Assembly: GCF_008831285.2 (NCBI RefSeq)
Contig: NC_045138.2
Location: 13,776,571 to 13,840,570, forward strand
DNA length: 64,000 nucleotides
Source: Nymphaea colorata
Taxonomy: Eukaryota; Streptophyta; Magnoliopsida; Nymphaeales; Nymphaeaceae
Direction: 5' to 3'
In this document: piece after piece, positions 36,751 to 49,992 of the stretch
Position numbering within the stretch: position 1 is the first letter of the stretch
How the letters are laid out: each line of letters starts with the position of its first letter
Translations under genes and position numbers: made by a program
Notes under the pieces: model-generated
Seen by the model: the letters and a program-made list of their open reading frames with translations, nothing else
The model's database searches: none
Told to the model about the DNA's origin: nothing

Positions 36751-37691
36751 TAAATGATGCCATCCGCAGCAGAGATAGAGTCGCACCCCTTTCCCCTGCC
36801 TGCATGATTGGAAGAAAATCCACAGAAAAGTCGTTTCTAGGTCAGGGTGGGTCAGTAAGATATTAATACACAATACCAACGGCCAGGGCGCCGGATTTGC
36901 AGGGCAGGGGCCAAACATACTAGCAAACAGTTGCAATCCTGTACAAATTGAACCTGTTAAAGCTTCAAATTATTGACTATCAATTTCGGAAATTGAACGT
37001 GGTGGCGGAATGAAACAACCGATCTGTCTGGGGCGACTACGACTGCCTATAGAAACTATAACGGGAAAGAAAATAAAGTGATAATTTTCCTTGGCATCTG
37101 ATGTCCAAAAAGCTGCAATAAGTATGTTCTTTTGAATCGGGAGTATGATGTTGCGGCCCAATTTGTTCCAGTTTTGTGGAGCCTGAATTCATCAACAAAC
37201 CTGATATCAGTTAATTAGAGCAATGAAAAGGAAGGGCAAACATAAAAAAACACATAAATCTGATATCAAACACAAAAAAATCCCAAATGAAACCTAAGCT
37301 AATCAAAATCCCAGTCAAGAGAAAAGGGAGAAAGTGATAGAGAGACAGTGATACTGATGGCGGAAGGAAAGAACAAGTAGAAGTAAGGTAAGGCTGGACA
37401 TCGACGGGTACCCGACCTGACTTGGGCCGGGAAAAAAAGACCACTGGAACAGCTCGGGTGGGCCGGACAAGACCGGTGCAGCTTGACAATATTTTTTAAT
37501 ATATACTTTATTATTTTTATATATAATTATAATATTTTATTATAATTAACTATATTTATATATTACTTTATATTAAAAATATATTTTTTTAATTTAATCA
37601 GGTCGGACTTGGGTTCGAGTTCTGGTCTTATTTGTCAAAATGGGTCTGAGCCCGAGCCCGAGTTTCGGGTGAAAAAGACACTGATCTATGG

Positions 37692-37786
37692 CGCATGTGA
37701 AACACTTACACCTTTTGATCCGTGCCCTCGATAATCTGCCAAACATCAATCTCGACATCCTGGTAAAAAGCTTAGGACGTGAATAG
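37692..37786 (+). pseudogene. FAR exon 2 relic with part of intron 2
   Basis: The stretch matches the second half of FAR exon 2 and runs across the donor into the intron: 37692-37762 is exon-like, then GTAAAA, then a shared CTTAGGACGTGAATA run found in FAR-A intron 2. FAR-A is the closest copy (shared GATCCGTGCCC and TCTGCCAAACATC). A few substitutions and small deletions break the frame. No other exon of this lost copy was found nearby. Confidence 0.85.
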
Positions 37787-37989
37787 GTAGGGTTAGATTC
37801 GAATCAATTGGAATTGAGTATATATATATATATACACACGTACAGGTCTTCCATGAAGGTAGTCTTGCCATTCATTTCAGTCAAGAAACACCTGCTAGGT
37901 GTCCAAAAATTTTTTTTATCAGCTTTCATATGGATGTTGGCAAAAGTTTTTTACCAACATCACTAATCGTCTATTAAATTACGTTTAGG

Positions 37990-38152
37990 AAGTATCGGTG
38001 ATGATGCCTACACCAACGCGCACAGTGATGGGTGTTTTAGAAATGTCATTGAAAGTTTTTATGGACATTTTTTCTTCACGGACGACCGACATAGACATTG
38101 ATAAAAATTTTACCAACGTGCATTGCCATTTTACCAACATTTTCTGGCAGTG
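37990..38152. mobile_element. Possible CACTA-type transposon end
   Basis: Sequence ending TTTTCTGGCAGTG reads CACTGCCAGAAAA on the other strand, like a CACTA terminus, and is preceded by repeated short words (TTTACCAAC) of the kind found in CACTA subterminal regions. No matching left end with a 3-bp target duplication was found. Similar ends (TTTGTAGTG) lie near 38173 and 38421. Confidence 0.35.
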
Positions 38153-39064
38153 AGTAAATCCACTTTTCTTTGTAGTGCTGCTCTCATATTTAGGGCGTCA
38201 ACATATGTAGGGTCGATGTGGATGGGGGTTGGATCTATAGAGGCAAACTAATGTGTATTTGTAAGGTCATTTTTTTTTATCTAACAATTAAACATGACAG
38301 ACCCATCACTGATAAAATGAAGCGGCTTATATACGCTGTGCCATACACAAAATTTTCATGCAGCACTATAGTAATGAAGAAAAGTACCCCTAGTTAATAG
38401 AAAACCAAAAACTTTTGTAGTGACAGACAAAAAACATGAAAAAAAGTAAGGTTTTGGGATTTGATAAAGTTGAAACCAAATGATTGTGTCACTTCTTACA
38501 TGCAGATCATTATGACTAATATACTCTGGGGGCGCCTAGGCCGTGGCCCGCCCCACACTAGCTGGAAAAACAAATTTACATTAAAAAAAAAAAGTTGTTC
38601 AATGTTTTTTTTTGTTTAGGTTCAGTTTAGCCCTACCCAAATTTGAGGTCAGATTATTTGGCCTATCCCTAAACGAAATCCTGGTTTCGCCCCTGACCAA
38701 CAAAGAAACTTCTTAGTCTTTTTTGCCTCGCTCATGTCATCATCTCATAGTCCTCATGTCATACCCTTGTTGTTATCTCATGCCCTTGTCATTATCTCAT
38801 TCCACATTTTGTCATTATCTCAGACGTTTAGGTAATAGATAATGACAAGAGTAGGAGATAATGAGTATGATATAATGATAGAGATATGAGATAATGAAAA
38901 AGTTATGAGATAACAACAAGATTAAAATGTTTATTGTGTACATCCAATGCTAGGATATTGAAGTAAACATACATTCAAATTATATGATATACTTTCGGCG
39001 CATGATCATTTTTTACACAAGGGTGGCGTACTCCTGAAAAGATGCACACCGACAAATAAAACAT

Positions 39065-40105
39065 AGAAAATGGACGAGTCGCAATTCATGCCTTCCACGG
39101 TTATCTCACTTCCTCAAACTGTTAATTGTCCACAGAAGAACGCAGGTATATAAATACAAGTAAAGACATTCAAGTTCATACATATAATTCCAAGAAAGAA
39201 CAAAAGAACCGTGAAAGTAAGCTAGATGTGTAAAGTAGGTTCTATGAAGTTTTACAATGTAATAATAACATATCAGCTTTTGGCCAATAAAATTCAATGC
39301 AGACATAAAATTGTTACTATCTTTAATTATTTTTATATTTTCTTAAATTTATTTTACATGTCCACCTACATGAGTTAGATTTGTAGGCAAAAATAGCAAC
39401 GTTTCGAGAGACAATCGAATTAGAATAAGCAAGCATTTCAAAATATTATTAACCAGACTAAGGATGACGGGTGTTCCAAATTATTTGAAGTCGTTGGTTC
39501 GCTCCAAAAGACGTGTTAAAAGGCCCTGGTCAAATATGTTGCATGATGCAAGCTATAATTTTAATAGAAAAATGAACTTTTGGAGGCATATATATTCCAA
39601 CCTAGGTACATCTGAGTAGCCTCTCCCATCTTTCGCCTAAGCTGGTTATCAGCATGCATACTTCTGTTTTCATGGAAATCCATGTATAAGGTATACAATG
39701 ACCAAAGCACCCTTATTAAAATACTTTTTTAAAAGGCAAAAAGAATTTAAAAAAGAGCAAAAAAAGTTTAAAATGTCCTTTATTTTATTAAAAAAATCTC
39801 AAAAAAAATACCCCCACCCTCCTTTGATGCATACTTGTTGTGTGCACGCGCACAAAAGTGTGCATGCAACTCAATCTCATCTTTTGCTGCTGTAAGCCAA
39901 AGGCCTTTAAAGTCTTACGCTTTCAATGGAAAAACCAGCGCTCCTTGCAGGGATCAATAAAGTAAAGAATCGATTGGATTCATTCACTTGCATGTACGTG
40001 GGTCTTAATTTGACTGCATGAACAAAAGTGGAACAGGTCTTGGTCGCTTTTTAGTTCCTATACCCTACTTTGGAAGAGTATGTATGAAACCTGTTTGCTT
40101 TTGAG
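39065..40105 (+). repeat. Block paralogous to the region upstream of FAR-D
   Basis: It matches 52400-53150 in order over most of its length: AATTCATGCCTTCCAC, CCACCTACATGAGTTAGATT, TTTGAAGTCGTTGGT and TTAATTTGACTGCA occur in both. Here it carries an insertion of about 250 bases containing the dispersed repeat 39698-39880. No FAR gene follows it directly. Confidence 0.8.
39698..39880. repeat. Dispersed repeat, copy 2
   Basis: It matches 305-482 at both ends and interrupts the block shared with 52400-53150, where the sequence is absent. That empty site shows the repeat or its surroundings inserted here, or was lost there. Confidence 0.45.
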
Positions 40106-41684
40106 GGGGACGAAGGCTCCTACCGGCCCTCCCTTGGCTCCATCATTGAAAGTGGGAGGGCCATGTTAGTCTCTCATGTCCAAGGGGGAAATGTTGGTGC
40201 TTCTACATTGTAGGACTAAAGTATGTGGCCATGGTGCCTCGCTCATGGGATCAAACACCAGTTGACGACATGACTCCTCTTCCTCAAACAGTAGGAGCAA
40301 TAATGTGGCTATTGTTACATATGGAATGCATTTAAAAGTATCTCTTTCACAAATTAGTAGTTTTCAGCTTTTAAAATGCCCACGAGTGAGTTTGTTGGTG
40401 AACGATGGTCGCGTAAAAGACATGTCCTATCAAAAGTGCAAGTTATAAGAATAGCTAGATAGTTACTGTTTTATAAACCTGACTCAAAGATTGCTTAATC
40501 AAGCAACTATTAGTGTTACCAAATAACACATCAACATCAAAGGATGTTCGAATGCCGATCCATCTAGAAAACTTATTATTCCCTTTCATTACTTTTGACT
40601 CAGATTCATGCATACACGTACTCCAAATTAAAGAACAGGTTAATCTGAAGGGGGCCATGAACGATCCACGTCCCAACCTGTCCACAGAGCCCACATCCCC
40701 TGGTGGGCGACATATTCGGAGCACCTTCCCATGTGGTCTGGATTTGAAGAGAGAAACGAGTTTGAAGCCAGCCAATATGTACCCAACTTTTAATTAATGG
40801 GCTGACATCCGGACTGAATTGACAGACAACAGAAAACCATCAAACCAGTTTTGCTTTCTAAAAGTTCAAGAAACGGTTGTGAGCACTTAATTTGATTCAA
40901 TGAATTTTTCTTTTTTGGGGTTGTAACGACTTAATTCGGGAAACTGATATTGACAACTTAGTAGAAGCTATAGCTAGGGTGACTCCACCTAATTTTCGTT
41001 TTCAAAGTCACAGATTGTCATTGTCGTGTTCAATGTATGTCGAAGTGAGGCCAGACACCAAAGGCTAAAAGGAGTTGTGCATAAGCTTCAGGAAAAATAA
41101 TTAAAATATATAATATAAATAAAACAACCATAGAATAAGTTATGTAATTGGGCACCAATGTAACAAAAAATGGCATACAGTATATGCATTAAACACGTAA
41201 AAAGCACATCGCCTGTAACAATATGTTAATGAAGTAACAATCACTGTACAGTTGAATAAGATGGATTGTAATTAGCACTTAAATCCATATCGCTGCTGCA
41301 TAATTTAACAAGTTTGTAGCATGTAAGAATTCATTGCATATGAGTGTGCCAAACTAATTCATATTTAATATTGCAGGTAAAGACCAATTAGACAAAGGAA
41401 GACCAACCATCTCGTCGTCAATTAGGCCGAATGAGTATTTTTTTGCTTAGATGGCCAGTATATGGTCGAAGTCTGCCCTATTACTAGTGAAATGACTTGA
41501 TTCTGTCTAATTTGATATTATATGAAGATCGAGTCAGCTATGTATCATGTCGTTGAACGTCTTGACCCAAAAGGGTGCATGTATATGCCATTGAATGTCT
41601 AAAAAGGACGTAAACCTCAATGAAATGCAAACGACCAAATTCCAACGAATTTTGATTTCATGCCCAGATTAATGTATCTGCCGA

Positions 41685-41986
41685 GAGATACGGGGCAGCA
41701 TAGGCAAATATATCTGCTCTGGTATCCGTCGATATACTAATTATAAAAAAATAAGCGACAAATAATGCAATGTAAATAAAGCTGGGCATTGGGCGGGGCT
41801 GAGCTGGTTCAAGGCTCAACAAAGTCGGTTTTGGGGAGATATGGGGCAGCATAGGCGAGTATGTCTGGTCCAGTATGCGTCGATATACTAATGATAAAAA
41901 GATTAGTGACAAATAATGCAATGCACATAATGCTGGACATTGGGCTGAGTTGGGCCGGGCCAAGGCTCAACAAAGTCAGGTTCGAG
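41685..41986. repeat. Tandem duplication of a unit of about 151 bp
   Basis: Units at 41685-41835 and 41836-41986 each start GAGATAYGGGGCAGCATAGG and share GTCGATATACTAAT, GACAAATAATGCAATG and AAGGCTCAACAAAGTC. They differ by scattered substitutions, so the event is older than the 49-bp duplication at 4838. The following sequence is rich in GGGCTGG words. Confidence 0.9.
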
Positions 41987-44900
41987 CTGGCCCAAATCCT
42001 TTGGCGGCTGACCAAGCCCAGCCCGCTTGGTTATTGAGCAGGGCTAGACTATCAACTTCATACCCATCTGAGTACCAGGTTCATGTTTACTCATAATTTG
42101 AAACTCTTTACACTTCAGTTTTTATTAACTCAAAAATACATATCGATGAATCAAGTGTTTTTAAGAGAGTTATTAGTGGTACACGAAGAATTTTTAAGGG
42201 AGCCATATATATCGGGCTGGGTCAAGCCCCCAATACCCAGCTCCGGCCAGTCTGGCTTGATAAGTAGTTTTGTAGGGTTTGATAGTTATGCCCAACTATC
42301 AAGTACCCAGTCCAAGCTCGGCCCGTCACGAGTTAGATGCCCAACTACTTATCGGATACCGGGCCTGTTGCCCACCCTTAAATGTACATAAGATTTTAAG
42401 GTCGTCGCCTACTATGCTACGGAGACTATGTTATTTGCAACGATATTATTGTTCTTAGTTCTGAGAATGAATCAACGCAAATGTTGTGATGGTGCTGAAG
42501 TACTTGCACTGTGCTGCGAAGACCACAATGAAATTATAACTTATACGTAAATTCGACACAAACTTATTTAACAAAAATAACATTTAATTCATTTTTCGAG
42601 ATATTAAGATGGTCCATGTTTATGCTAGAAATACATGATCTAAAGCCTGTCTTCGGCTAAAAAATAAATACGAATGCATAGTAGAAGGTTGTCTGAACTC
42701 AAAAATCAAAAGCATATAATTCAACTTTTTTTCTAATAATTGCTCTGCTAGTAAAATTTTATAGTTATAAGAGTGGCTGATTTTTTACTACTATAAAAAA
42801 AAAAAACATTACTTGATTCAAAAAACGATTAACTTATTATATGTTTATCATCAAAACATTATCAAGATCATACTTACGTGGTCGATTGTGCAAAAAAGGA
42901 CATGTAAACAATTAATTTTGAAGGGACTGGGTTTTGTCATTGACCTAGTGATGATCTGAGATCTACCAATTGCTCTGCGTGGGATAGTTATTTTACGATA
43001 AAATAACCACGTTTTTGCAAAGTTAATTTTCCTTATTTAATGAGGATGTGATGCACCGGCAAGTTTCTGGTTGCGATCAACCGGAGTTTCTTTGCCATTC
43101 GTTGGCGTAAATGTGCATGTGCATCCGTCCACCTCTTCACGTGAATGAACCTACCTCATCTCTCTTTTGGTTTCTTTCAAGTAGCTGTCCCTGCCCACAA
43201 CATTGAACTGATCAAAGGTTTCGTTCCATATAATCAATTTAGAGGGCCAATTTTGACAGATCCAACCTCCAGCGGCCTTCCATCCAACTTTCGTCGCCAT
43301 AAAATTAAGTTAAACATACAAATATTGAATTCTGGTGCCAAGCCGCAGCCTTCACCTTCAACTACATGCATGATGCAACCTTTCAACAACATCAGCACGC
43401 ACTAGTCGAACAGCTTGCAAGAAAGATGCGTCTCTCTTGCTCTCTACGTATGGTTAGTCTTTACCAACCGACAAGCCATGTTCATATCGACACGCACCTT
43501 AGACACTTGAGCGTCTCTCTACGTATGGGATCGCCCATTATATATATATATATGTGGTAGAGGAAATAAGATCATTAACAAACTTGAATAACTGGAATTC
43601 TTTCGAGTAGAGTAGTTACAAAGAAAACCAGTAGCCAGAAAAAGAGCGAGACATTGGTAAGTGTAGCGAAGCATGAAATCCTCATTCCCTGTTTGAGTAA
43701 CTTTAATTAATACGTGAAGTTGACGGACATTGGGCTTCATGCTTCGGAAACAGGGGAGAAAACAACACGCCCCACACGGGTATTTATCGTTCCCCACGTG
43801 ACTCGATGGGTTAGGAGAGGACCGCCTCATTGCAAGTCACAGTCAATCCTACTCATTCATAATACAACAACCTACAAGGACAAGGTGGTAACAAATCTTT
43901 TTTGTTTTCCAACAACGGAACGTGTTTACTGTCAAAAATTTTTTGGTGAGATTTTGGGTCAGCCAACCCACTGTTTGAAAAAGGTCAAAATTTTTACTCA
44001 ATCCCTCTTTATACATGTTGGTGCTTAGAGGTGTTGGTCTCACCGCGCTTCAACTTGTGTATTGGTAACCTCTTGTTCACAGCACAATGAGTCTTCTTCA
44101 CAGCACAATGAGTTGACATTCATCTTAGATGATATACTTTGATGTTTAGAGGTGTTGCTCCCACAACACTTCAACTTTTTTGTCAGCAATCCCTCATTTG
44201 TAGCACATTGAGTTGGCATTTGGATGGTCTTTCATCCGACGGGGTACAGGGTCTTACTTTGGTACAGTGACCCCTCATTTGGGGCACAATAAGTTACACT
44301 TTGAAAGTTAAAAACGGTAACTGGCCTGCACCTATCCCATTCCCATTACAAAGAAGCAGGCTTTTTTTTCATGTTTTATAATTATATTTTCACGCAGCCC
44401 CAGCATTTCATCCCTTGTTCAGAAACGCCATTCAAGTTGTATGATGTTAATGCCGCCCCCGTCATGCATTAATCTTATTGTTTCAGGAAACAATTGTACA
44501 CGAGTAGACTCGAGTTTAAATAAGTCGAATTCATCATGTGACTCGCGCTTGACTTGTTTACGATTCGAATTTATTTAAATAAATGAATGTGTTCAAGTGG
44601 GGCCTTGAACATCCTTATGTTCAACAGTTGACTGTTCTTTTACGGCTCCCCTTTGCTCTTTAGCTATCTTTTCCTCCTGCTCCCCGTTGAATGTGCCATC
44701 CTCTCTTCTCACATCTGATCTGACCTTTGGAAGTATCTTTTACAACTACAAAAGACCTGTTTGATTGTTTCAGATCAATCTGCAATTTTGAGGATCGACC
44801 CTTCCTCTTCAACCGGATCTCAAATCTACGTTTTTTTTAATTATAAGTGTAGATTTGTGTTCCCTGTTGGTAGTGGATGCTGACATCCACAACTTGATAA

Positions 44901-45445
44901 AAACTGATATGTGGAGAATCAAACACAAACTAAAAGAACAAAAAGCTTGAATGTTAAATTAAAAATATTCTGCGAAACATGATCTGTCAATTAATTTCTA
45001 ATTTCTACAAAACAGATTTATTGGCTCTGAGAATCTCTAAGGCAACACATATTGACCGTTCTTCCAATGGCTCGTAACAGCCAAAATGTTGCTTTTTATG
45101 CATTTTTTTATCAAAAGACCAGTAGGATGGTTATTAAAAACAAATCACATTTGGGCTGAGATATTTCAAGTGTGTTTAAGTTTATATAATTTACCAGACA
45201 TTAGTGGATAAGTTTATTGTAAAAATAAAAACGAACATAAAACATGAAAAAAAAGTAGGTGGAAAAGTGTGATAAAATATTAGCGTTGAAAAAGAAAGGT
45301 GTCGCGATAGGGTCGATTCAAGATGGAGCCCATCACATGTCTTTCCGGAACTAGAGAGTATGCGTTTCGTGGTCGATGCACGTTGACGTGTGCACATTGC
45401 CCATGGGAGATGTTTGGTTGGAAGCACTTGCAGAATTTCCGCAGC

Positions 45446-45453
45446 TATAAATA
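45446..45453 (+). promoter_or_regulatory. TATA box and conserved leader of FAR-C
   Basis: TATAAATA lies 193 bases before the ATG and is followed by the same leader as FAR-B, including GCATTCAAACACCCAACGCG near 45487-45506. Confidence 0.75.
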
Positions 45454-45638
45454 GAGAGGAGCCTTCAAGCACAGAGCAGCACCGACGCATTCAAACACCC
45501 AACGCGCTGATATTGAAGCGCCCTTCTCGGTCTCTTGTGCGATAATTTGCACAGCAAGAGAGAGAGATCAGAGTGTGCGTCTCTCTTAAGTTCACTATCA
45601 GAAGACCATACATACATACATACAGCTAGAGAGTAAAA

Positions 45639-46141
45639 ATGCCTACTCTCAGCAGCATTGCGCAGAGTTTGGAGAACAAGAGCATCTTCATCACCGGCAG
45701 CACCGGCTTTCTTGCAAAGAGTAATGAGAACAACCTCACAATATCTCTCTCCCCCTCTAGAAAATATATATTTATGAGTAGTTTACTTATGCTGGTGGGT
45801 TGCGGATGCAGTATTTGTGGAGAAGATACTGAGGGTTCAGCCACAGGTGAAGCGCCTCTACCTGCTTGTCCGTGCCTCTGATGCTAAATCAGCCAAGCAT
45901 CGCCTCGACGCGCAGGTAACATGCTTGGGATGTAAATGTTTCGGCCTTTGGTAAATTCATGGGGTAATATCTGGGGTTTAAATCTGACCCATGTAGGATA
46001 GCTAAAGTTAAAAACCTGTCGCTAAGAAATAGTGCTCTACAAGGATTAGGATGGTTTTATGACACAACAACATTGTGGAGTGCTTCTAGTGCTTTTGAGC
46101 GGGATATTTTTATTTTTTAGTTATTTAGAAATATCTAGCAG

Positions 46142-46218
<77 letters not shown>

Positions 46219-49200
46219 TACACACTGAAATAAACTGGCTACCGGATGCTGCCAAAATGTATCATACTTAAATTTATTGCAGAAAACATTATCAGATCAA
46301 GGTACTAGATATATCATAAATTTTCGTTACTAATAAAGTGTGCTATTATTCTTCTACGTAAAGACTTTTAGTGCATCCGACGACATCGGGCAGCCGGCTA
46401 ATTTCTACCTATGTATATTTCATATAAAGGTCCTGCCCAAGTCAGAGATGGTTACTGACTTTGCTGGTTGGGACAACATATACTTTTGTCGTAAGATGTA
46501 CCATGCCTTTTGTTGTAATTATGAATATTTTCAGAAAAATATGAAAAAGAAAGTTTTAAATTTGTCTCGATGCAAGCTTTTGAAGAAGGAGCAACGTACG
46601 CAAACTACTAAATCAGTGGATTTATAAAAAAAATAATTCACTTCTGTAGGTGATAAGCAAGGAATTGTTCAGAGTCTTGAGAACTAAGCATGGAGAAGAG
46701 TTCGATTCCTTCATTTCCGAAAAGATTTGCCCGATCGCCGGTGATATGGCAGTGGAGGACCTGGGGATCCAAGAAACTCATCTCAAACAAGAGATCATGG
46801 AGGATGTCGACATTATTGCCAATGTTGCTGCAACTACCACCTTCGATGAAAGGTACGTGCACTGCAATACCGACAAGTTGCTCAAATGTCCCATCTCTAT
46901 TTTCTGTCGACTTCACTAAAGGAGGTTTTCTTTGAAAGATACCTAGAAGAGAAGGCATATGAATATCCTTTGTATGTGGTATATATGAAAGGGCATGCAA
47001 CTCTGTACTGATCTAAATTTAAAGAGGTCAATTGATAGGCTTCATTAATATGTAGGGTAGATCGAACGGTGTATACATATATATGTTTCTTTATTCATTA
47101 AACTTTGGTTTTGAGACCAGGTATGACGTAGCTTTGAACATTAATGCCCTGGGAGCGGATCGAGTAGTGGCCTTTGCCCACCGATGCCAGAAACTGCAGA
47201 TGTTCCTCCACATCTCCACAGGTTAAGTAAATTTCGATCCCCTGCGTGCTTTCTGTAATTCGAGACTGCCATGAACTTTCATCTACCTAGCTAAGAGAAA
47301 ATGGATTCTTTTCACTGATTAGGGAGGGCTGTCAGGCCTCCATGAAATGTTATTTAGCCATAACCTGACTTAGTAAATTACAAATTACTGTCTCAAAAAA
47401 AAAAAAGGCCAACATGTTTGGCTCGCCTTAATTTCAGCATACGTTTGCGGGTCCAAGTCCGGTTTGATGATGGAGAAACCGATCCGAATGGGGGAAACAC
47501 CGAACGGGCAGAACAACCTTGACATAGAAGCAGAGCTGCGGCTAGCGGAGAAGGAGCTGAAGGAGCTCCGAGCCAGAGGAGTTGAGAAGACGGAAGAAAT
47601 GGCTGCCATGAAAGAATTGGGCTTCAAAAGGTCACCTAATCGATCCCTTGCCTATCGACCGAAACGTACAGTTTGACATGTTTTTTCTTCTTTCGAAACC
47701 TTATATATATAAGAGTTGCCGGTTGGTCATCATCCTTAGACAACGTGGCTTTGAACTGACACCCTCTAATTGTTTTCACTCAGGGCAAGATCTTTTGGTT
47801 GGCCTAACTCATATGCTTTTACGAAGGCCATGGGGGAAATGTTGATCGGTGAGTCCAGAAAAGATCTGCCCTTGGTGATCATCCGACCAACTATAATTGA
47901 ATCCACTTTGGTTGATCCTTTCCCTGGATGGATTGAAGGTTTCAGGTAAATTTCATTTTCCTGGTTCGAGAATAAATTATTATTGGTGATGCGAGTGCAG
48001 CAGTTATCTGGTATACCCAATTCCTAATCAACTCTCTTAGTTATAGTAAGGGAACTAACACACATACAAGCATATATACACACAGAGAGAGAGAGAGAGA
48101 GAGATTTAACAGTGAAAAACAGGTCAGACGTGAAAAGGATCAGCTGCAGCAAGGGTAGCATATACATGGAAGAGGAACATAGCAGAATTATATTATTCCT
48201 TTATTTTTGTGACGATTTGTAAACTGCATATGGTTTTGATGTTATTACGTTAATCTTACCACCCCTACTTCATTATCTTTCATTTTCATTGAGAGGGAAA
48301 GAACAGTGAGGAACATTTTCAAGTATTCATAAACCTTGTTCGATTTGCAGAACCGCCGGAAGCGTAATCATGAGCTATGGCATGGGCAAGTTGAAATGTT
48401 TCCCGTCAAATGTCAATCTCCCCATTGATGTGGTAACGATCCTTATTGATTCGAAGCCTCATTTTTTGTTTTGGTGTAATCACGAAACAATCCAGAAGAA
48501 TTTGAATTGACTTCTACAACAATTTTCGTAATATTTAAAGATTACAGGCGTGATCGGTAGCTCAACACAGATCACCGCCGATATTACTCTTCTGCTTAAC
48601 ATAAAGGCATGACATGAAATTTGGGAAAGTTACTAATTTTGAAAAATGGCACCAACAGATCCCTGCTGACATGGTGGTCAATGCCATGGTGGTCTCGATG
48701 GTGGCACATTCACGGCAACCGCAGTCATTCATCTATCATGTTGGATCGAGCAAACAAAATCCAACTACTACTTCACTACTAGCCGATTGCGCGTATCGCT
48801 ATTTTTCCAACAATCCAGTCAAGGGAAAGGATGGCAGGGACATTAGTGTGGACAAACTTTTCGTCTATAGTAGCTTGGACGATTTCCGGAAGTACATGAA
48901 TTTCTACTATAATGTGCCCTTACAGGTGAACCTTACTGAAATGCAGAAACAGTTTTCTTCCTTACAGCTGGAAAATCTTGAAAAAATGCATCTTCTAGCT
49001 TTTGGTTCTTTTATTGCAAATAAGTAGTATGGTTTTGGCAATCCATCATTAAAAATTTATGTCAATCGCCCTGCTCTTGACGTTTTCGCTTGATAGGCCT
49101 TCAAAATCTAACCCTGATCAAGCCAAGTAGATGAAACTTTTATTGGATCAAGTAATTCAGTTAGTAATCTTTACCAACTTCGAGTGCTAGAAAGGATTGG

Positions 49201-49391
49201 AGGACAATGGACATTTCATCAGATTGCCTAATTGGGAAATTTAATACTTGCTTTAGGTATTGAGGCTGGCAAATTTTGCACTATTCAACGTTTGGGGGCG
49301 CTTGCACAGGGATCTTACAAGGAAGTACAATTTCGCCATGTACTTGGCGGAGCTCTACGATCCATACGTCTTCTTTGATGGAAGGTCTGTC

Positions 49392-49463
<72 letters not shown>

Positions 49464-49992
49464 GCGCATCTAATAAGCAGGCACTTGGATTAACTCATTG
49501 AACGTTACAGTATTGTTGTCACAAAAAGGATGGTAACCAGCTGTACATTGCTTGTCAAATCCTGTTCCGTTACCTGGTTCAATCTTGTAATGCGAATAAT
49601 ACCTTGTCAAAGCATCATAACTATTCACGTACTTCACTGTTTTCACATGCAATACAAGTTGAATTTTTATATTTTAAGATCATCCTCCCTTCATGATAAA
49701 TGAAAACACTAGTCCGTTGCATTTTCTTTAAATAGAGACTTGCCGCCTTCACATGGCCTTGAACATTAGTTTAAGTTGAATATTGGAAAGTTTATCTCAA
49801 TGCTTTTGGCGATTGGTATTAATTTGCAGATTCGACGATGGCAACGCGGAGGGATTGAGGATGGTCATGAAAGCCACTGGCATGAAAGAGGCTGAGCAAT
49901 TCAACTTTGATCCTAAATGTATTAACTGGGAAGAATATTGTATGAAGGTGTATTATCCAGGACTTGTGAGATATGCGATGGTGCAGAAGTGA
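45639..49992 (+). CDS. Fatty acyl-CoA reductase FAR-C, 494 aa, ten exons
   Basis: Exons: 45639-45720, 45812-45915, 46650-46852, 47121-47221, 47438-47630, 47784-47945, 48351-48432, 48659-48925, 49257-49384, 49830-49992. The joined frame is open to TGA. It has TGSTGFLAK at residues 19-27, Tyr238/Lys242 and a complete C-terminal FAR domain. It is the sister of FAR-B; the shared promoter, introns and 3' region make this the youngest pair in the array. Replacements against FAR-B are spread over the protein, with most in exon 8 (7) and exon 10 (6), and none in exons 6 and 9. Exon 8 is preceded in both B and C by the same long intron 7 tail, which FAR-D lacks. Product chain length is unknown. Confidence 0.93.
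46145..46210. repeat. (TA)n tract in FAR-C intron 2
   Basis: About 66 bases of TA followed by a short (CA)n, at the same place as the longer tract in FAR-B. Confidence 0.95.
49396..49460. repeat. (CT)n(TA)n beside the intron 9 donor of FAR-C
   Basis: About 35 bases of CT and 30 bases of TA, beginning 11 bases after the intron 9 donor GT. Confidence 0.95.

Larger units (their letters stand above)
35151..45638. other. FAR-B to FAR-C spacer, a mosaic of relics
   Basis: There is no intact gene in about 10.5 kb. From left to right it has a stretch with CACTA-like GC-rich words (35370-35480), a Tourist-like element (36524-36750), a GGGCC-rich/AT palindromic stretch (37390-37680), a FAR exon-2 scrap (37692-37786), a possible CACTA end (to 38152), a block like the region upstream of FAR-D (39065-40105), the A-B spacer paralogue (from 40140), and a tandem duplication (41685-41986). 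Confidence 0.7.
40140..49992 (+). repeat. Segmental duplication unit, copy 2 (spacer plus FAR-C)
   Basis: It is collinear with 26250-35150. It contains extra sequence near 41100-43000, including the 151-bp tandem duplication, that has no counterpart in copy 1. Confidence 0.75.
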
